The position numbers and the translations under genes are program-made. Source: an uncultured Holophagaceae bacterium (GTDB lineage: Bacteria > Acidobacteriota > Holophagae > Holophagales > Holophagaceae). From it: 7,532 nt of DNA. The notes beneath the pieces were generated by a model. That model was given only the letters and a program-made list of their open reading frames with translations. It searched no databases and was not told where the DNA came from. Below, one piece after another: positions 1 through 6,355 of the stretch; the stretch's first letter is position 1, and the number at the start of each line of letters is the position of its first letter. Where the stretch lies: assembly GCA_903876615.1 (NCBI GenBank), contig CAIRAS010000073.1:1-7532 (forward strand), given 5' to 3'.

Positions 1-1095
1 GACCCAGCCGGAGAAGAGGCCCTCCTGGACCAGTCCCAGGTTGCGGGCGAACTCAAACCCCAGGACCAGCAGGAGGGGCGTGAAGGCCACGAGGTAGAAG
101 CGGGCGGAGCGGTTGCCCGCGAGGACCTGCCAGCAGGCGGCGACAAACAACCCCAGCAGGAGGACGAGGAAACTCACGGTCAGGAGGGGTCCCGCCGTGC
201 GGTTGAAGCCAGCCAGGCGGCCCAGGGCCAGGGCCAGGGCCAGCAGGATCGTGCTCCAGGTTAGGGTCCGATCCAGGCGCGGGAACCGCTCCCCGAACCC
301 GACGATGGCCGAGAAGAGCTGCCAGGTCAGGGTCAGGAGAGCCGGAATGGCCGCAGCCACGACCCAGAAGTCCAGGCGCGGGTGCTCGGGGGTCAGGAGG
401 AAGGCCAAGGATCCGCTGTAGGAGAGAGACGTGAGCAGCGCGGTGAACGTGTAGCAGGCGTACACCGTGTTGGTCCGGTCTCTCAGCGCGATGCCCAGGG
501 ACAGATGGATCACCGTCAGCAGCAGCAGCAGCCCCCCGGAGAGCCCCTCCCACCAGTCCTCCCGGGCCTGGGTGACCGCCTGCAGGGAGGGCTCCCACAG
601 GATCGGGGCCACGATGATCGAGCCCTGCGTCTCGAGCCGGAGGAAGAGCACCTCGGTCCCGCTGGCAGTCGCCGGGAGCCGGAAGGTGGGTTTTCGGGTG
701 CCCAGGGTGCGCTCGGAAAAGGGGATGTGGCGCCCGCTGCGCTGGATGTCCCAGTGCCCCTCGGCACTCCGCCGGTAGAGCTCCACCCGATCCAGGAGGC
801 TGCTGGGGAGCTCCAGCCAGCGCTCGCCGGTGGGGGCTGCGGGCCAGTCCAGCTGAAGCCGCAGCCAGAGGACGCCCGGATCATGGCCGAAGGAGGCCTC
901 GCCCGGGAGCTCCTGGAAGGGCCGGGCCCGGATGGTCTCGAAGGTGAGGGTGCGGGAAGGATCGAGGCACGCGTCCAGGTGGCCGGTCAGGGCCTGGCGC
1001 CCGCTTCCCACGCGCAGGGGCTCCCGGGCGCCGAGGGGCAGGCAGAGCAGCAGCAGGAGGCCGACGAGCCACCGGGCAGCCTGCGTCAAGGTCAC
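1..1095 (-). CDS. 7TMR-DISM family membrane receptor, N-terminal 365 residues (C-terminus outside window)
   Basis: The minus-strand frame is open from a GTG at 1095 to position 1, giving 365 residues with no stop. Residues about 1-23 form a signal peptide (Leu-rich core, then LGA-REP). Residues about 35-170 fit the periplasmic 7TMR-DISMED2 beta-sandwich: a VLWLRLQL strand at 75-82, WLELPSSLLDRVELYR at 93-108, an SGRHIPFSERT loop at 120-130, and the VLFLRLETQGS strand at 149-159. From about 183 there are at least six hydrophobic helices (about 183-204, 211-233, 243-265, 279-298, 303-322, 332-353), matching the 7TMR-DISM_7TM domain; the seventh lies beyond the edge. Such receptors bind ligands, probably carbohydrates or other small molecules, outside the inner membrane and usually end in a histidine kinase, GGDEF or PP2C output domain, which cannot be seen here. 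GTG is chosen because it overlaps the stop of the upstream response regulator as GTGA. There is no good Shine-Dalgarno, so translational coupling is likely. Family assignment is firm; output is unknown. Confidence 0.86.
   Translation of the reverse strand, partial: MTLTQAARWLVGLLLLLCLPLGAREPLRVGSGRQALTGHLDACLDPSRTLTFETIRARPFQELPGEASFGHDPGVLWLRLQLDWPAAPTGERWLELPSSLLDRVELYRRSAEGHWDIQRSGRHIPFSERTLGTRKPTFRLPATASGTEVLFLRLETQGSIIVAPILWEPSLQAVTQAREDWWEGLSGGLLLLLTVIHLSLGIALRDRTNTVYACYTFTALLTSLSYSGSLAFLLTPEHPRLDFWVVAAAIPALLTLTWQLFSAIVGFGERFPRLDRTLTWSTILLALALALGRLAGFNRTAGPLLTVSFLVLLLGLFVAACWQVLAGNRSARFYLVAFTPLLLVLGFEFARNLGLVQEGLFSGWV
223..243. repeat. Short tandem repeat (CAGGGC, 3.5 copies) inside the receptor gene
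   Basis: Three exact copies of CAGGGC plus a half copy lie in tandem. On the coding strand they encode the alternating Leu-Ala run (about residues 286-291) of the fourth membrane helix of the DISM receptor. The unit is 6 bp, so gain or loss of a copy would keep the frame and change helix length by two residues. A second microsatellite, five CAG units at 517-531, encodes a run of Leu (about 189-193) in the first helix. Both are probably by-products of high-GC coding of hydrophobic helices. Confidence 0.6.
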
Positions 1096-1868
1096 GCTTG
1101 CAGCCGCAGGTGGGCCAGGAAGGCGTAGCCGACGCCGTGGCGGGCGTGGAGGGGCAGGGGATCTGAGGTGGACTTCAGGCGGACCTTGCTGCGCAGCCGG
1201 CTGATCTGGGTCTCCAGGCGCTGCATGCCCGGCAGGTCCATGGGCAGGTGGAGGCTCTTGAGCAGGTCGATGCGCTCGACCACTTCGCCCGGCTTCAGGG
1301 CCAGGGCCTGCAGGATGCGCAGCTCCGAGGCGGTGAGCGCCACCTGCTCGCCCGAGGGCAGGTTCAGCAGAGAGTGCAGGGTGTCCAGGGTGTAGACGCC
1401 CTCGGTGGGACGCTCGGTGCTGGGGGGGCTCACGCGCCGGTGGAGGTTCCGCACCGCGAAGGCCAGCTCCCGCAGGTCCACAGGCTTCACAAAGTAGACG
1501 TCGGCCCCGTCCTTCAGGCCCTCAAGGCGGTCATCCAGGGAGCCCCGGGCCGTGAGCATGATGATGCCCATGGGGGGGCCCCCCACGGCCCGCAGCCGCC
1601 GGGCGATGGCCAGGCCATCCTCGCCGGGCAGACCGATGTCGAGCACCACCACCGTGGGGCGGTGGTCGAGCAGCACCGCGTCCAGGGCGGTGCCATCCGC
1701 CACGCCCCGGGCGTCGATGCCAAAATGCGGCAGGCCCGCCAGCAGGATGGTGCGGAGCTCCCGGTCGTCCTCGCAGACCACCAGCCGGACCGGGGCCTGC
1801 GCCAGGGCGGGTGGCGGCAGGGTGGCGGCAGTGGCGGAGTTCGGCCCTGCGGGGGTGGTGACGCTCAT
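1092..1868 (-). CDS. OmpR/PhoB-type response regulator (REC plus winged helix)
   Basis: 258 residues. Residues 1-26 are an Ala/Pro/Thr-rich extension. The receiver domain spans about 28-140, with the acidic pocket E33/D34/D35, phosphoacceptor D77 in VVVLDIGLPG, switch residue T106 (LTAR) and K128 (FVKP). After a Pro/Ser/Thr linker (about 146-156), residues 165-255 form an OmpR-type winged helix: LTASELRILQAL (178-189), recognition helix around RLETQISRLRSK (217-228), and the C-terminal hairpin HGVGYAF (244-250). It should be a phosphorylation-controlled transcription factor. The frame stays open upstream to an ATG at 2057, but that would add 63 residues unrelated to any receiver. ATG 1868 is preceded by AAGAGG four bases away and is preferred. 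The gene overlaps the following DISM receptor by 4 bp, so the two are co-translated. The hybrid kinase ends 185 bp upstream on the same strand. Cognate kinase is not proven. Confidence 0.92.
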   Translation of the reverse strand: MSVTTPAGPNSATAATLPPPALAQAPVRLVVCEDDRELRTILLAGLPHFGIDARGVADGTALDAVLLDHRPTVVVLDIGLPGEDGLAIARRLRAVGGPPMGIIMLTARGSLDDRLEGLKDGADVYFVKPVDLRELAFAVRNLHRRVSPPSTERPTEGVYTLDTLHSLLNLPSGEQVALTASELRILQALALKPGEVVERIDLLKSLHLPMDLPGMQRLETQISRLRSKVRLKSTSDPLPLHARHGVGYAFLAHLRLQA

Positions 1869-2053
1869 GGATCCTCTTGGGCTCCCGGACCCGGTCAGGG
1901 GTGCGCGGTTGGTCGGGTGGCGAAACCCCGCCGAACCTTTCGGGAGCAGGGGATTCCCAACCAAGGGTCGCCTCAGGGACCGTGCGACACCATACGCTTG
2001 ATTACCTAGGCATCCGTTGTCTAGTGGGAGCCCGGCCGCTGTTCCCCAGGAGC
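1869..2053. other. Intergenic region between hybrid kinase and response regulator
   Basis: 185 bp without a convincing gene. Near 1933-1945 is a perfect small inverted repeat, CCGAA-CCT-TTCGG. It holds GGGGATTCCC and CCTAGG palindromes too. No terminator with a T tract follows the kinase stop. On the minus strand TAGACA near 2017-2022 resembles a -35 hexamer, but no good -10 follows at 16-18 bp. Whether the regulator and receptor have their own promoter here cannot be settled from sequence. Confidence 0.4.
1873..1878 (-). promoter_or_regulatory. Ribosome binding site of the response regulator
   Basis: AAGAGG on the minus strand lies 4 bases before the ATG at 1868. It decides between this start and the longer reading from 2057, which has no comparable site and no receiver-like sequence before this point. 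Confidence 0.65.
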
Positions 2054-4990
2054 TCACAGGTGCTTCCGGAGATCCTCCAGGCTGAAGGGCTTGGCCAGCA
2101 GGGTGACGTGGGGATGGGCGGCGGCCAGGTTGATGGCGGCCTGGTCGGCCCGGCCCGTGACCAGCAGCACCGGCAGGTCGGGGTGCAGGGCCCGCAGGCG
2201 CGGCAGGGTCCCGGTCCCACCCAGTCCCGGCATGTTCATGTCCAGGATGACCAGGTCCGGCGCGAAGCCGGTCTGGAGTAGGGCGAGGGCCTCCTCGCCG
2301 CAGGGGACGGAGGTGTGTGCGTGCTCCAGGGTCGTCAGGATCGTCTCGAGCGCGAGCTGGGCCATGTCATCGTCATCCACGACCAGGACGTGCAAGGCCT
2401 TGCCGGGCCTTGCGTCCAGGGCCGCGGGGCCGGGCTTGGCGACCCTGAGGGCCGGTTCGCAGGCGGGGAAGCGCATCCTCACGCGGGTGCCCTCGCCAGG
2501 CTCGCTGAACAGCTCCAGCTGCCCCCGGTGGGCCTTCACGCTGCTGTGCACCAGGGACAGGCCCAGGCCGTTGCCGCCACCCTTGGTGGTGTAGAAGGGG
2601 TCCAGGGCTCTCGCCAGCGTCTCCTTGGGCATGCCGCAGCCGGAGTCTTCCACGCAGACTTCGATCCACTGGTTGTCCACATTGCGGGTTCTCAGGGTGA
2701 GGTTGCCGTTCTCCGGCATGGCCTCCACGGCGTTGATGCAGAGGTTCATGACGGCATGGGTCAGGGCGGCCGCATCCCCCTGGATGGGCCGCAGGTCGGC
2801 GGCCAGATCCAGCTCCAGCTGAACCTTGGCCAGGGTGCTGTGGATCAGGAGGCGGACCTCCTCGCGGAGGAGCTCGTTCATGTCCACGTCCTGGGTCTCG
2901 ATCGGGCTGGTGCGGGCGAAGTTGAGCAGGGCCTTGACCATCTTCCCCCCCCGCACCGCCGCCTTCGAGATGGCGTCGAGGGCCAGGTGGGCGAGGCTGC
3001 CCTTGGGCTGGCTCTGGAGGGTGGCCGAGGCCAGGCCGAGGATGGCCGTCAGCACGTTGTTCATGTCATGGGCCACGCCACCGGCCAGCACGCCGAGGCT
3101 CTCCAGCTTCTGGGACTGGGCATCCTGCGCCTCTCGCTGGCGGGCCTGTTCTTCAGCCCGTTTGCGGTGGGTGATGTCCGTGGCCGTGCCCTGCATGCCG
3201 GTGGGCGTGCCCTCCGGGTCCAGCGTGGGCACGGCGTTGAACACCAGCGCGACCTCCTGCCCGTCCCGGGCGAGGTGCGTGGTCTCGTAGTTTCGGAAGG
3301 CGCCGCCGTCCATCCGGACCGCATATTCCCTGGCATCCTGGGCAGCCGCGGCCGCGGACTGGAAGTCGCTGAACCTCCGCCCCAGCATGTCCGCCACCCG
3401 GTAGCCGTGGGTCATCTCCCAGGCCGGATTCAGGTAGGTGAACCGTCCCTCGGAGTCGCAGCGCCAGATCAGCTCCTGGGAGGTCTCCACCAGGGCACGG
3501 TATTTCTCTTCGCTCACCCGGAGCGCGTCCAGCGTGCGCCGCTGCTCGGAGATGTCCAGGCAGTGCCCGATGTAGCCCAGGAAGACGCCCCGGGTGTCAT
3601 AGCGGGGCGTGCCCGTGTCGATGATCCAGCGGTAGTCGCCGCTGGTGTGGCGCAGCCGGTAGTCCATGGAGAAGGATTCCTGCTGGTCGAAGGCACGGAC
3701 ATAAACATCCAGGCACCGCGCGAGGTCCTCGGGATGGACCCCCTCGGCCCAGCCATTGCCCAGCTCCTGCTTCAGGGTGCGGCCCGTGAAGGCCAGCCAG
3801 GGCAGGTTGAAGTAGTTGCAGAGCTTGTCCGTGCCCGAGGTCCAGATGAGCGCTTCGCCCGTGTTGGACAGGGTGAGGTAGTTCAGCTCGGAGGCCCGGG
3901 CCTGCTCCCGGGCCTCATCGCGTTCGGCGCCCCGCACCTGAAGCGATTCGTTGGAGAGCCGCAGATGGCGGAATTGCTCCATCAGGAAGAAGGCGAAGGC
4001 CGTCGCCAGCAGGCTTGCCAGGCCCCCGATTGCCAGGATCGTTCGGGCCACGTCGCGGCCCTGGTGGGCCAGCATCGAGGGCAGGGGTTGGGTCGCCAGG
4101 GTCCAGGTGCGGCCCCCGAAGGCAACAGTATGCTGGGCTCGCAGGGTGGACCCGGTGGCGGCGGCCAGGGCGGACCCCCGGTCAAACAGCAGGGCCTCCG
4201 GGCTGGACCCGGGGCCGTCGTAGACCTGGAGGGCGAGGTCCGACTCAGCCTCACCCAGCAGGCCGTTCATCAGGTCGTGCATGCGGAGTGGGGCGTACAC
4301 CCAGCCGACCAGGTGCTGCCGCCGGTCCTCGAGGGTCAGGGAAGGATGCTTGGCGGTGTAGACAGGCACATAGACCAGCACGCCGGGCTGGACCTCGGTG
4401 TCGGTCTCCTGCACCAGCCTCACTCGGCCGGACAGGGTGGTGCGGTCCTCATCCCGGGCCCGAGCCATGGCCTCCTGGCGCACGGGCTCCGTGAGCATGT
4501 CGTAGCCGAAGGCCCGCAGGTTGCGGTTCTTGAAGGGTTCCAGGTGGAGGATCGTGCTGTAGACCGCCTGATTCTGTTCCGGGCGCATCTGGTATTCCGG
4601 GAAACCATGGCTCCGGACCAGCGCCTGGTGGCGCTCCTTGTCGGCGGCGGGGACGAGCTTGGCAAAGCCGATCCCCTGGATGCCCGGATAGGTCTCCTCC
4701 ACCCGGAGGTTGGCGATGTAGGCGGCGAATTCCTTGCTGCCGGTCCCTTCCTTGGCCGTGAAAAGGCCGCGGGTACCCAGCAGGGCCTGTTCGTAATACC
4801 GGAGACGGACCTGGATCAGGTTCTGGGCCGCCCGGCTGCGGGTCTCCAGGGTGGCACGGAGCCTCTCCTGGCGATCATGGCGCTCCTGCGCCCAGCTCCC
4901 GAAGGTGAGCGCCAGACCGGCCAGCAGCAAGACGAAGGGCCACGCGAATCGCGTCAGCCCGCGAGGGGGGGGGGCAAGCGCAGGGTTCAT
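2054..4990 (-). CDS. CHASE-PAS-PAS hybrid sensor histidine kinase with C-terminal receiver
   Basis: 978 residues. A short cytoplasmic N-terminus leads to TM1 (about 16-33). A periplasmic CHASE domain (about 65-290) follows, with the typical GIQGIGFAKLVP segment at 103-114 and the RNLRAFGYDM segment at 156-165. TM2 is about 316-337. After a short coiled coil come two PAS domains (about 367-485, with DYRWIIDTGTP at 452-462, and about 495-612, ending in the DITHRKRAEE signature). The HisKA domain has phosphoacceptor H641 in GGVAHDMNN. The HATPase domain shows the N box around N753, the G1 box DSGCGMP (782-788), an F box (DPFYTTK, 797-803) and the G2 box GGGNGLGLSL (804-813). The C-terminal receiver (about 866-978) has D872-D875, phosphoacceptor D917, T945 and K967. 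All residues for autophosphorylation and internal transfer to D917 are present; no Hpt domain follows, so any onward relay needs a separate Hpt protein, or the receiver is self-regulatory. CHASE domains sense extracellular small molecules; this ligand is unknown. The start fits TM1, although its Shine-Dalgarno is weak. Confidence 0.95.
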   Translation of the reverse strand: MNPALAPPPRGLTRFAWPFVLLLAGLALTFGSWAQERHDRQERLRATLETRSRAAQNLIQVRLRYYEQALLGTRGLFTAKEGTGSKEFAAYIANLRVEETYPGIQGIGFAKLVPAADKERHQALVRSHGFPEYQMRPEQNQAVYSTILHLEPFKNRNLRAFGYDMLTEPVRQEAMARARDEDRTTLSGRVRLVQETDTEVQPGVLVYVPVYTAKHPSLTLEDRRQHLVGWVYAPLRMHDLMNGLLGEAESDLALQVYDGPGSSPEALLFDRGSALAAATGSTLRAQHTVAFGGRTWTLATQPLPSMLAHQGRDVARTILAIGGLASLLATAFAFFLMEQFRHLRLSNESLQVRGAERDEAREQARASELNYLTLSNTGEALIWTSGTDKLCNYFNLPWLAFTGRTLKQELGNGWAEGVHPEDLARCLDVYVRAFDQQESFSMDYRLRHTSGDYRWIIDTGTPRYDTRGVFLGYIGHCLDISEQRRTLDALRVSEEKYRALVETSQELIWRCDSEGRFTYLNPAWEMTHGYRVADMLGRRFSDFQSAAAAAQDAREYAVRMDGGAFRNYETTHLARDGQEVALVFNAVPTLDPEGTPTGMQGTATDITHRKRAEEQARQREAQDAQSQKLESLGVLAGGVAHDMNNVLTAILGLASATLQSQPKGSLAHLALDAISKAAVRGGKMVKALLNFARTSPIETQDVDMNELLREEVRLLIHSTLAKVQLELDLAADLRPIQGDAAALTHAVMNLCINAVEAMPENGNLTLRTRNVDNQWIEVCVEDSGCGMPKETLARALDPFYTTKGGGNGLGLSLVHSSVKAHRGQLELFSEPGEGTRVRMRFPACEPALRVAKPGPAALDARPGKALHVLVVDDDDMAQLALETILTTLEHAHTSVPCGEEALALLQTGFAPDLVILDMNMPGLGGTGTLPRLRALHPDLPVLLVTGRADQAAINLAAAHPHVTLLAKPFSLEDLRKHL

Positions 4991-5199
4991 GGCGCATTCC
5001 GTCCTGGTGCGTGAAACAACGGCAAGTCATCCCTGGTGGATGATCTGGAGTCAGTGCAGGGCTCCCTGCGGCGATCCGGTCCCATCCCCTGTGGCCGCAG
5101 CCCAGGTGATGCCGAACTAGCGCTCCCGCTGCTCCATCAGAAGGGCCTAGAACACCAGGCAGTCCGCGGGGCATCCCGAGAAATCAGTGGTGTGAAGGC

Positions 5200-5205
5200 A
5201 TTTTA
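5200..5205 (-). promoter_or_regulatory. Candidate -10 element for the hybrid kinase transcript
   Basis: On the minus strand TAAAAT (5205 to 5200) matches the sigma70 -10 consensus at five of six positions and sits at the downstream edge of an AT-rich island with A tracts that could act as an UP element. No good -35 hexamer is found 16-18 bp upstream, so this is a weak prediction. Confidence 0.22.
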
Positions 5206-5229
5206 TCGACATTTTTATTTCGGACTAGT

Positions 5230-5253
5230 GATTCTTTTTTCTTAGGAAGAATC
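5230..5253. repeat. AT-rich inverted repeat next to a T7 tract
   Basis: GATTCTT (5230-5236) and AAGAATC (5247-5253) are perfect inverted copies around a 10-base loop. An alternative 5-bp stem TTCTT/AAGAA (5239-5243 and 5247-5251) uses the same right arm. On the plus strand, GAAA and then seven T (5258-5264) follow, which looks like a weak intrinsic terminator for plus-strand RNA, yet no plus-strand gene precedes it. For minus-strand RNA no U run follows. Confidence 0.45.
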
Positions 5254-5264
5254 GAAATTTTTTT

Positions 5265-5279
5265 CGGGTTTTGCACCCG
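5265..5279. repeat. Small hairpin just after the ParB-like gene
   Basis: CGGGT (5265-5269) and ACCCG (5275-5279) form a 5-bp stem with a 5-base loop, three bases past the stop codon of the minus-strand ParB-like gene. In minus-strand RNA the stem is followed by seven A, not U, so it is not a standard intrinsic terminator, though it may protect the 3' end or pause polymerase. Confidence 0.4.
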
Positions 5280-5281
5280 CA

Positions 5282-5695
5282 TCAGGCCCTGTTGGTTTTC
5301 TGCGCCAAAGCCAGAGAGACGGCAATGTTTCTCTGAAAAGAAGTGAAGAGGTCCAGGAAGTTCACCGGGCTCTTTTGCCCCGAGGAGATTTCGAGCGCCT
5401 CGGCGTCCAGGATGGCCTTGTCCCAGGCATGCAGCCGTGCCGGGGCGGCCTTCCGGAGCTCGGTGGCCACAGCCTTGACTGCCTCCGGCCCCGCCTGGGC
5501 CGCCCGGCGCTGAAAGCTCGCCGGGAGCTGTGCCACGACGGCGGCATGCGAAACCCGCACCGCGCCAGCCAGCACCAGGTGGGCAAGCTCCGGGACGCCC
5601 CGCTCCAGGACGATGGCCGCGTGCTGCCGGGACCGCGGGCCGACAGCCAGGAGCCTGGCGGTCTGCAGGTAGGTGATGCGGGGCGGGGAAGTCAT
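5282..5695 (-). CDS. Small ParB/KorB-like helix-turn-helix protein
   Basis: 137 residues, no signal peptide or membrane segment. Residues about 7-81 resemble the helix-turn-helix module that follows the ParB/Sulfiredoxin nuclease-like domain in many phage, plasmid and chromosomal ParB-like proteins: an ARLLAVGPRSRQHAAIVLE part (13-31), the strongly characteristic RGVPEL (32-37), then AGAVRVSHAAVVAQLP (43-58) and AGPEAVKAVATELR (68-81). These are the segments usually seen as VLERGVPEL and G.VSVSAAAE.A.LP. The usual N-terminal ParB box domain is absent. The C-terminal 50 residues are not recognised. The gene lies 60 bp downstream of the lipoprotein in the same frame, separated by its TAA. The Shine-Dalgarno before ATG 5695 is weak, so co-transcription with the lipoprotein is plausible. 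Codon use is GC-rich for most of its length, then loosens in the last 25 codons (TCT, TTT, AGA, ATT, AAA) as it approaches the AT island. DNA binding is inferred; a biological role is not known. Confidence 0.72.
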   Translation of the reverse strand: MTSPPRITYLQTARLLAVGPRSRQHAAIVLERGVPELAHLVLAGAVRVSHAAVVAQLPASFQRRAAQAGPEAVKAVATELRKAAPARLHAWDKAILDAEALEISSGQKSPVNFLDLFTSFQRNIAVSLALAQKTNRA

Positions 5696-5720
5696 GGGCG
5701 CATCGCCTAGGGGATTCTCG

Positions 5721-5742
5721 GGGAGGGACTCGCAACCCTCCC
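5721..5742. repeat. GC-rich hairpin between lipoprotein and ParB-like gene
   Basis: GGGAGGG (5721-5727) and CCCTCCC (5736-5742) are perfect inverted copies with an 8-base loop, inside the 60-bp gap between two same-strand genes. There is no U tract in minus-strand RNA. It could attenuate readthrough from the lipoprotein gene or mark the 3' end of its message. Confidence 0.5.
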
Positions 5743-5755
5743 GCAGGGGGCTGGC

Positions 5756-6355
5756 TTACTCGCCCGCGGGGCGGTAGTCGTCCACCAGGGTGACGGGCAC
5801 CTTGGCCTTGATCTCTTTCTGGATGTCCAGGCTCACGGTCTGGACCCGCTGCTGCTTCCAGCCTTCGGCCACCTGGGCCTTGACGGCCTCGAAGGGGGGG
5901 ATGCCCTGGCTGCGGCCCTGGGCCTTCATCTTGTCGACCTGTTCTTTGTAGAAGGCGAGCAGCTGGGCCTCGGTGGGCACCTCCGAGGTGGACCGCTTCT
6001 TGGCCAGGACCTGGAAGTAGACGTTGGCCTGCTGCTGTTCCATCTGGCGCTTCACCGCGGGGTCCTGGTCCAGGCCGGTCAGCTTGGCGTAGGCGGTGAT
6101 GGCCCGGCTCATGGCGACGCGGTTGGCGAGCTGGGCCCGCTCTTCCCGGGCGGCGGGATCGGTCAGGAAGGTCTGTGCTTCCTTGGGGTCCGCCGAGAGG
6201 GTCCGCACCACGTCCTGGAACTCCGCTTCGGTGATCTTTTCACCGCCGACGTTCGCGATGACCCGGCTGGTGTCGGGCTGGCTGGTCTTGCAGGCCAAGG
6301 CCAGGACGAGGGCCGATCCGGCGAGCAGGAGGGTGGTGGAAGTCAGCTTGGACAT
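5756..6355 (-). CDS. SurA N-domain-like periplasmic lipoprotein lacking a parvulin domain
   Basis: 199 residues. The N-terminus is a lipoprotein-type signal (Lys3, hydrophobic stretch 9-21, then Cys22). The -3 residue is Ala rather than the usual Leu/Val/Ile (A-L-A-C). Mature residues 31-155 fit the SurA/PrsA/PpiC N-terminal chaperone fold: VIANVGGEKITEAEFQDVV (32-50), a long helical part with an ANRVAMSRAITAYAK segment (77-91), and VPTEAQLLAFYKEQ (126-139). The closing helix PPFEAVKAQVAEGWKQQ (153-169) normally follows the peptidyl-prolyl isomerase domain; here only about 14 residues (139-152) separate the two halves, so the roughly 90-residue isomerase insert is missing. A chaperone role in envelope protein folding is inferred, anchored to a membrane if lipidated; no isomerase activity is expected. 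ATG 6355 is chosen over 6412 because GGGGAG lies 5 bases upstream and the signal peptide begins there. It is divergent from the glutaredoxin gene. Confidence 0.85.
   Translation of the reverse strand: MSKLTSTTLLLAGSALVLALACKTSQPDTSRVIANVGGEKITEAEFQDVVRTLSADPKEAQTFLTDPAAREERAQLANRVAMSRAITAYAKLTGLDQDPAVKRQMEQQQANVYFQVLAKKRSTSEVPTEAQLLAFYKEQVDKMKAQGRSQGIPPFEAVKAQVAEGWKQQRVQTVSLDIQKEIKAKVPVTLVDDYRPAGE

Larger units (their letters stand above)
4991..5281. other. Gene-free leader region upstream of the hybrid kinase, with an AT-rich island
   Basis: About 290 bp without a supportable gene. The half next to the kinase (4991-5195) has the GC-rich character of the surroundings and shows no clear RNA gene; only a six-codon open frame (MEQRER) is visible near 5120-5140. 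The distal part (about 5200-5275) is very rich in A and T, in sharp contrast with everything else in the window. If transcription of the kinase starts in that island, its leader would be close to 200 nt. Confidence 0.5.

Noticed and set aside
382..1128. 248-codon plus-strand frame over the receptor gene
   Set aside because: It is a Gly/Glu/Gln-rich antisense translation. The minus-strand frame starting at 1095 gives a signal peptide, a DISMED2 domain and membrane helices.
1869..2057. N-terminal extension of the response regulator to ATG 2057
   Set aside because: It would add 63 residues unlike any receiver-domain start and touch the kinase stop. ATG 1868 has a good ribosome binding site and leads directly into the regulator.
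2315..5014. 899-codon open frame on the plus strand opposite the hybrid kinase
   Set aside because: It is the antisense shadow of a GC-rich gene. The minus-strand product has complete CHASE, PAS, HisKA, HATPase and REC domains, while the plus-strand translation is low-complexity Gly/Gln/Val-rich sequence without recognisable motifs.
5230..5264. Intrinsic terminator for the ParB-like gene
   Set aside because: The T7 run follows the hairpin only on the plus strand, whereas the gene is on the minus strand. The stem is AT-rich and weak.
5184..5735. 183-codon minus-strand frame overlapping the ParB-like gene
   Set aside because: Its translation is Pro/Gly/Ala/Arg-rich, typical of a shifted reading of GC-rich DNA, and its end runs through the AT island. 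The 137-residue frame has recognisable family motifs.
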